Shown piece by piece: positions 60,572 to 64,000 of a stretch of 64,000 nt of DNA. The DNA lies in contig NZ_CP059987.1 in NCBI RefSeq assembly GCF_014483895.1, positions 1,860,001-1,924,000 on the forward strand, given 5' to 3'. Both the position numbers and the translations under genes were made by a program. The notes under the pieces are model-generated. The model ran no database searches, was not told the DNA's origin, and saw only the letters and a program-made list of their open reading frames with translations. Positions within the stretch are counted from its first letter, which is position 1. Every line of letters begins with the position of its first letter. Source of the DNA: Protaetiibacter sp. SSC-01. Lineage in GTDB: Bacteria > Actinomycetota > Actinomycetes > Actinomycetales > Microbacteriaceae.

Positions 60572-61791
60572 TCCAGAAGGCGGCGCACCACAGCGTCCGC
60601 CAGCAGCCGGCCGCGTCGTGTCAGCACGATGCGGCCGGCTATCGCTTTCTGGCCGTCGACGAGCCCGTCGGCGATGAGCCCCGCGACGGCGGAGCGGCCG
60701 GATGCGTCGAGCACGTCCGTCGGGAGCCCGTCGACGATGCGGCTGCGCAGCAGCACGTCCTCGACGTGGCGTGTCTCGTCGTCGAGGGTCTCGCGGCCGG
60801 CCGCCGGCGAGACGCCCGCGGCGAGACGCTCCGCATACGCGGCGGGGTGCTTGACGTTCCACCAGCGCACGCCGCCCACGTGGCTGTGCGCGCCGGGGCC
60901 GACGCCCCACCAGTCCTGGCCCGTCCAGTAGGCGAGGTTGTGGCGCGAGCGATGTGCGGCATCCGTCGCCCAGTTGCTCACCTCGTACCAGTCGTAGCCG
61001 GCGGCCGCGAGCAGCTCGTCGGCGAGCTCGTACTGGTCGGCCTGCAGCTCCTCGTCGGGCTGCGCCACCTCGCCGCGCGAGATCTGCCGCGCGAGCTTCG
61101 TGCCCGCCTCGACGATGAGCGCGTAGGCCGAGAGGTGGTCGGGCCGCTGCGCGAGGGCGAGCTCGAGCGAGCGGCGCCAGTCGTCGAGGCTCTCGCCGGG
61201 CGTGCCGTAGATGAGGTCGAGGCTCACCTGCAGGCCCGCGGCGCGCGCCCACTCGACGACGAGCGGGATGCGGGCGGGGTCGTGGGTGCGCTCGAGCGTG
61301 CGCAGCACATGCGGCACGGCCGACTGCATGCCGAAGCTCACGCGCGTGAAGCCCGCCTCGGCGAGCTCGACGAGCCCCGCCTCGGTGACCGAGTCGGGGT
61401 TCGCCTCGGTCGTGACCTCGGCGCCCGGCGCGAGGCCCCACGCGTCGCGCACGGCGTCGAGCATGAGGATGAGATCGCTCGTCGGGAGCAGGGTCGGCGT
61501 GCCGCCGCCGAAGAAGACGGTCGACACCTCGCGCTCGACGACCCCGGCATCCGCGAGCACGCGCCGGGCGAAGCCGACCTCGGCCGCCGCCTGCCCCGCG
61601 TAGTCGCTCTGCCGCACGCCGCGGATCTCGGACGCCGTGTAGGTGTTGAAGTCGCAGTAGCCGCATCGCACGCGGCAGAACGGCACGTGCAGGTAGACGC
61701 CGAGGTCGCGCTCGGCAGATCCCTCGGCCACGGATGCGGGGAGCGCGCCGTCGGCGGGGGCGGGGTCCGCGATCGGGAGGGCGCTCGGCAT
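60568..61791 (-). CDS. hemW: radical SAM heme chaperone HemW
   Basis: The 407-residue protein belongs to the CPO-like family; it binds heme and delivers it, and is no longer considered the oxygen-independent coproporphyrinogen oxidase itself. The FeS motif FCRVRCGYCDF (CxxxCxxC, near residue 38), FGGGTPTLL and the HemW C-terminal domain are all present. The position beside lepA is widely conserved. The ATG at 61791 is the start that suits the family; the 20 preceding residues of low complexity are common in actinobacteria. Confidence 0.94.
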   Translation of the reverse strand: MPSALPIADPAPADGALPASVAEGSAERDLGVYLHVPFCRVRCGYCDFNTYTASEIRGVRQSDYAGQAAAEVGFARRVLADAGVVEREVSTVFFGGGTPTLLPTSDLILMLDAVRDAWGLAPGAEVTTEANPDSVTEAGLVELAEAGFTRVSFGMQSAVPHVLRTLERTHDPARIPLVVEWARAAGLQVSLDLIYGTPGESLDDWRRSLELALAQRPDHLSAYALIVEAGTKLARQISRGEVAQPDEELQADQYELADELLAAAGYDWYEVSNWATDAAHRSRHNLAYWTGQDWWGVGPGAHSHVGGVRWWNVKHPAAYAERLAAGVSPAAGRETLDDETRHVEDVLLRSRIVDGLPTDVLDASGRSAVAGLIADGLVDGQKAIAGRIVLTRRGRLLADAVVRRLLD

Positions 61792-61850
61792 CCGTCCATT
61801 CTCTCCCGGGTGACGGGGGACCGCTCGCGCGGGGCGGACGAGCCGCGCGC

Positions 61851-62573
61851 TCAGGCGGGAAGCGGGCCCGTGAGCTCGCGGAGGTAGCGGCGCACGAGCA
61901 TCGACTGCACGAGGCGCAGGGCGGGCAGCACGGCCGTCCAGAAGAGGTTGGCGGGGCGCGAGAAGATGCGCACCGTGAGCCACACCGAGTCATCGTCGCG
62001 CCGCTCGACGATGAAGAGCTCCTCGCCCGCGAGCGGATGCCCGGGCAGGGTTCCGAAGGCGGCGCCACGGCGCGTGGGCTGGTCGACCACGAAGACGACG
62101 CGCACGGGGAAGGCCTTGGGCCAGAACGAGGCGCGCAGCATGCCGGTGTCGCCCGCGCGCACGATCGCGTCGCCCTCGGGCGTGTAGAGCGCCTCTCCCC
62201 CGGCGCCGACGGTCGCCGGCGTGACGGGGTTGCCGTCGTCGTCGAACGCCACGGGCACGTACGCGGCCTGGGTCGCCTCGGCGGGCGCCTCGACGGGCGT
62301 CACGTGGAAGCCGGCGCCGCGCTGGATACCCCAGCTCATGACGCGCATCCACGCGTACTCCCAGCGCTCGGGTCCGTGCCCGACGCGCACGGTGCGCTCG
62401 AAGGGGCGGTAGCCGCGCGGCGGGTAGCGCATGAGGTCGGGCGCCTGGGTGGCGCCGACGGCGCCGTAGGTCACGGGTACGCGCCAGAGCCGGGCGAGCT
62501 CGCCGTGCGCGGAGGCGGCGGGGGCCGTCGACCGTCGCGGGGCGTCGCCGGGGGGCGCGGACGCGGGTGACAC
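61851..62573 (-). CDS. DUF1990 family protein, copy 1
   Basis: The 240-residue protein has the DUF1990 landmarks: VTYGAVGATQAPDLMRYPPRGYRPFERTVRVGHGPERWEYAWMRVMSWGIQRGAGFHV and the later LPGHPLAGEELFIVERRDDDSVWLTVRIFSRPANLFWTAVLP. The family is thought to be START/SRPBCC-like, a ligand-binding fold. No reaction is known. The next gene upstream is a second copy, 33 bp away. The first 25 residues are low complexity. Confidence 0.88.
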   Translation of the reverse strand: MSPASAPPGDAPRRSTAPAASAHGELARLWRVPVTYGAVGATQAPDLMRYPPRGYRPFERTVRVGHGPERWEYAWMRVMSWGIQRGAGFHVTPVEAPAEATQAAYVPVAFDDDGNPVTPATVGAGGEALYTPEGDAIVRAGDTGMLRASFWPKAFPVRVVFVVDQPTRRGAAFGTLPGHPLAGEELFIVERRDDDSVWLTVRIFSRPANLFWTAVLPALRLVQSMLVRRYLRELTGPLPA

Positions 62574-62606
62574 GCGTCGATTCTCCCAGATTTCCGGATG
62601 GAAGCG

Positions 62607-63341
62607 CTAACGATTCGAGGAAGAGTCGCTTTCACCGCCGCGCAGCTCCCACGGGAGCTCATCCGCGTCGAGTTCGACGGGCTCCTCGGGCGGGCGGTCG
62701 AAGGGCCCGGGCGCGGGACCCAGCCCGTAGCCGAGGCGCGCGATGCCGTCGACGCCCGACGGGCCCTCGCCCACCATCCGGCGACGTGCGCGGCGCAGGC
62801 CCGGCAGCGGCGCATCCGTGCCGAGGATGAGGCGCACGGCGCTCTCGGCATAGCGGCGCTGGAAGATGCGGACACCGGCGCGCACGGCGGGCGCAAGCCA
62901 CCGCCAGGGGCCGCGCGAGACGCGCGTCACGGTGCGCGTGATGAGCCACACCGCGCCATCCGCGTCTCGCTCGACGAGGAAGCACTCCTCCCCCGTGAGC
63001 GGATGCGCGGGTCGCGTGCCGTAGCCGAAGCCGCGCATCCGGGGCTCCTCGGCGACCCAGACGACCCGCACGGGCTCGAACTGGCGCACGAGCCGCGAGC
63101 GGTACGTCGTGTCGTAGTAGCGGCCGGCCACGACGCGCTCGTCGTCGGGCACGACCTCGAAGCCGATCGCCGTCTTGATGCGCCACCCCGAGACGACCGC
63201 GACGGCCCGCTTCCACAGGGCATCGCCCTCGCCGAGGCGGATGCGCCGCTCGCGCACGCGGAATCCGGGCGGCACCTCGGCGCCCGGCCGCGACATCCCG
63301 ACCTCGGAGTAGGTCAGCCCCGCGGGCGGCTCGGCACCCAT
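62607..63341 (-). CDS. DUF1990 family protein, copy 2
   Basis: The 244-residue protein shares with copy 1 the N-terminal LTYSEVG, the PGFRVRERRIRLGEGDALWKRAVAVVSGWRIKTAIGFEVVP region and the PAHPLTGEECFLVERDADGAVWLITRTVTRVSRGPWRWLAP block. The C-terminal 60 residues are extra and Pro-rich. It lies directly after lepA, 5 bp away, so lepA and both DUF1990 genes are probably read together. Function unknown. Confidence 0.87.
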   Translation of the reverse strand: MGAEPPAGLTYSEVGMSRPGAEVPPGFRVRERRIRLGEGDALWKRAVAVVSGWRIKTAIGFEVVPDDERVVAGRYYDTTYRSRLVRQFEPVRVVWVAEEPRMRGFGYGTRPAHPLTGEECFLVERDADGAVWLITRTVTRVSRGPWRWLAPAVRAGVRIFQRRYAESAVRLILGTDAPLPGLRRARRRMVGEGPSGVDGIARLGYGLGPAPGPFDRPPEEPVELDADELPWELRGGESDSSSNR

Positions 63342-63346
63342 GCGGG

Positions 63347-64000
<654 letters not shown>

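Overview
The window is high-GC chromosomal DNA from an actinobacterium, most probably a member of the Microbacteriaceae (Micrococcales). The evidence is the gene content and order: lepA, hemW, hrcA-dnaJ, rsmE, HIT, phoH, ybeY, a CNNM/CBS protein, era, recO, uppS and leuA on one side, and dapB, thyX, dapA, rnj, ftsK, pgsA, cinA, clgR, DUF3046 and recA on the other. Further support comes from GTG/TTG starts, actinobacterial families (DUF3046, DUF5302, DUF4395, F420-type LLM enzymes) and dispersed REP-like palindromes. Both ends cut through genes (recA at the left, lepA at the right). I see no rRNA, tRNA, CRISPR array, prophage or transposase.

Layout, left to right. 1-5454: recA with an SOS-type promoter, then DUF3046, clgR, cinA, pgsA and ftsK, all read leftward. 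5595-9412: a MacB-like ABC export operon (adaptor, ATPase, permease) and a lipoprotein. 9459-12130: the dapA-rnj pair. 12131-23457: mixed accessory and housekeeping genes, including a DUF559 nuclease-like protein, an AI-2E family permease, thyX, a thioredoxin-like/DUF4395/OsmC redox cluster, dapB, an M16 protease divergent from a TetR gene with a long palindromic operator, and an aldo/keto reductase. 23508-35735: pnp, two tandem families of exported Cys-containing proteins, an FMN reductase/LLM monooxygenase pair, thioredoxin, a CASTOR/POLLUX-type channel and rpsO. 35859-44670: a MarP-like protease, a PrsW-like protease, uppS, recO, an ECF41-type sigma factor operon and a TRIC-type channel.

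44671-45089 is a deletion scar: the 3' ends of a TetR gene and of a macrolide-type glycosyltransferase gene lie head to head with both 5' halves missing. 45180-47055: leuA, preceded by a short leucine-rich leader peptide with an attenuator-like hairpin. 48158-52425: a two-component system and an ABC transporter in one orientation, interrupted by a complete REPIN. 52485-52551: a second, unrelated large palindrome next to era. 52556-59625: the conserved era-to-hrcA cluster, with a CIRCE operator before hrcA. 59740-64000: two DUF4870 genes, hemW, two DUF1990 genes and lepA.

Most of the window is ordinary core chromosome. The parts I find least explained are the channel gene with two co-oriented anchored Cys-rich paralogues (31405-35294), a second pair of tandem exported paralogues (26869-28086), a 40-residue Cys/His microprotein (31192-31314) and several large palindromes. 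I did not find a convincing, entirely new multi-gene system.
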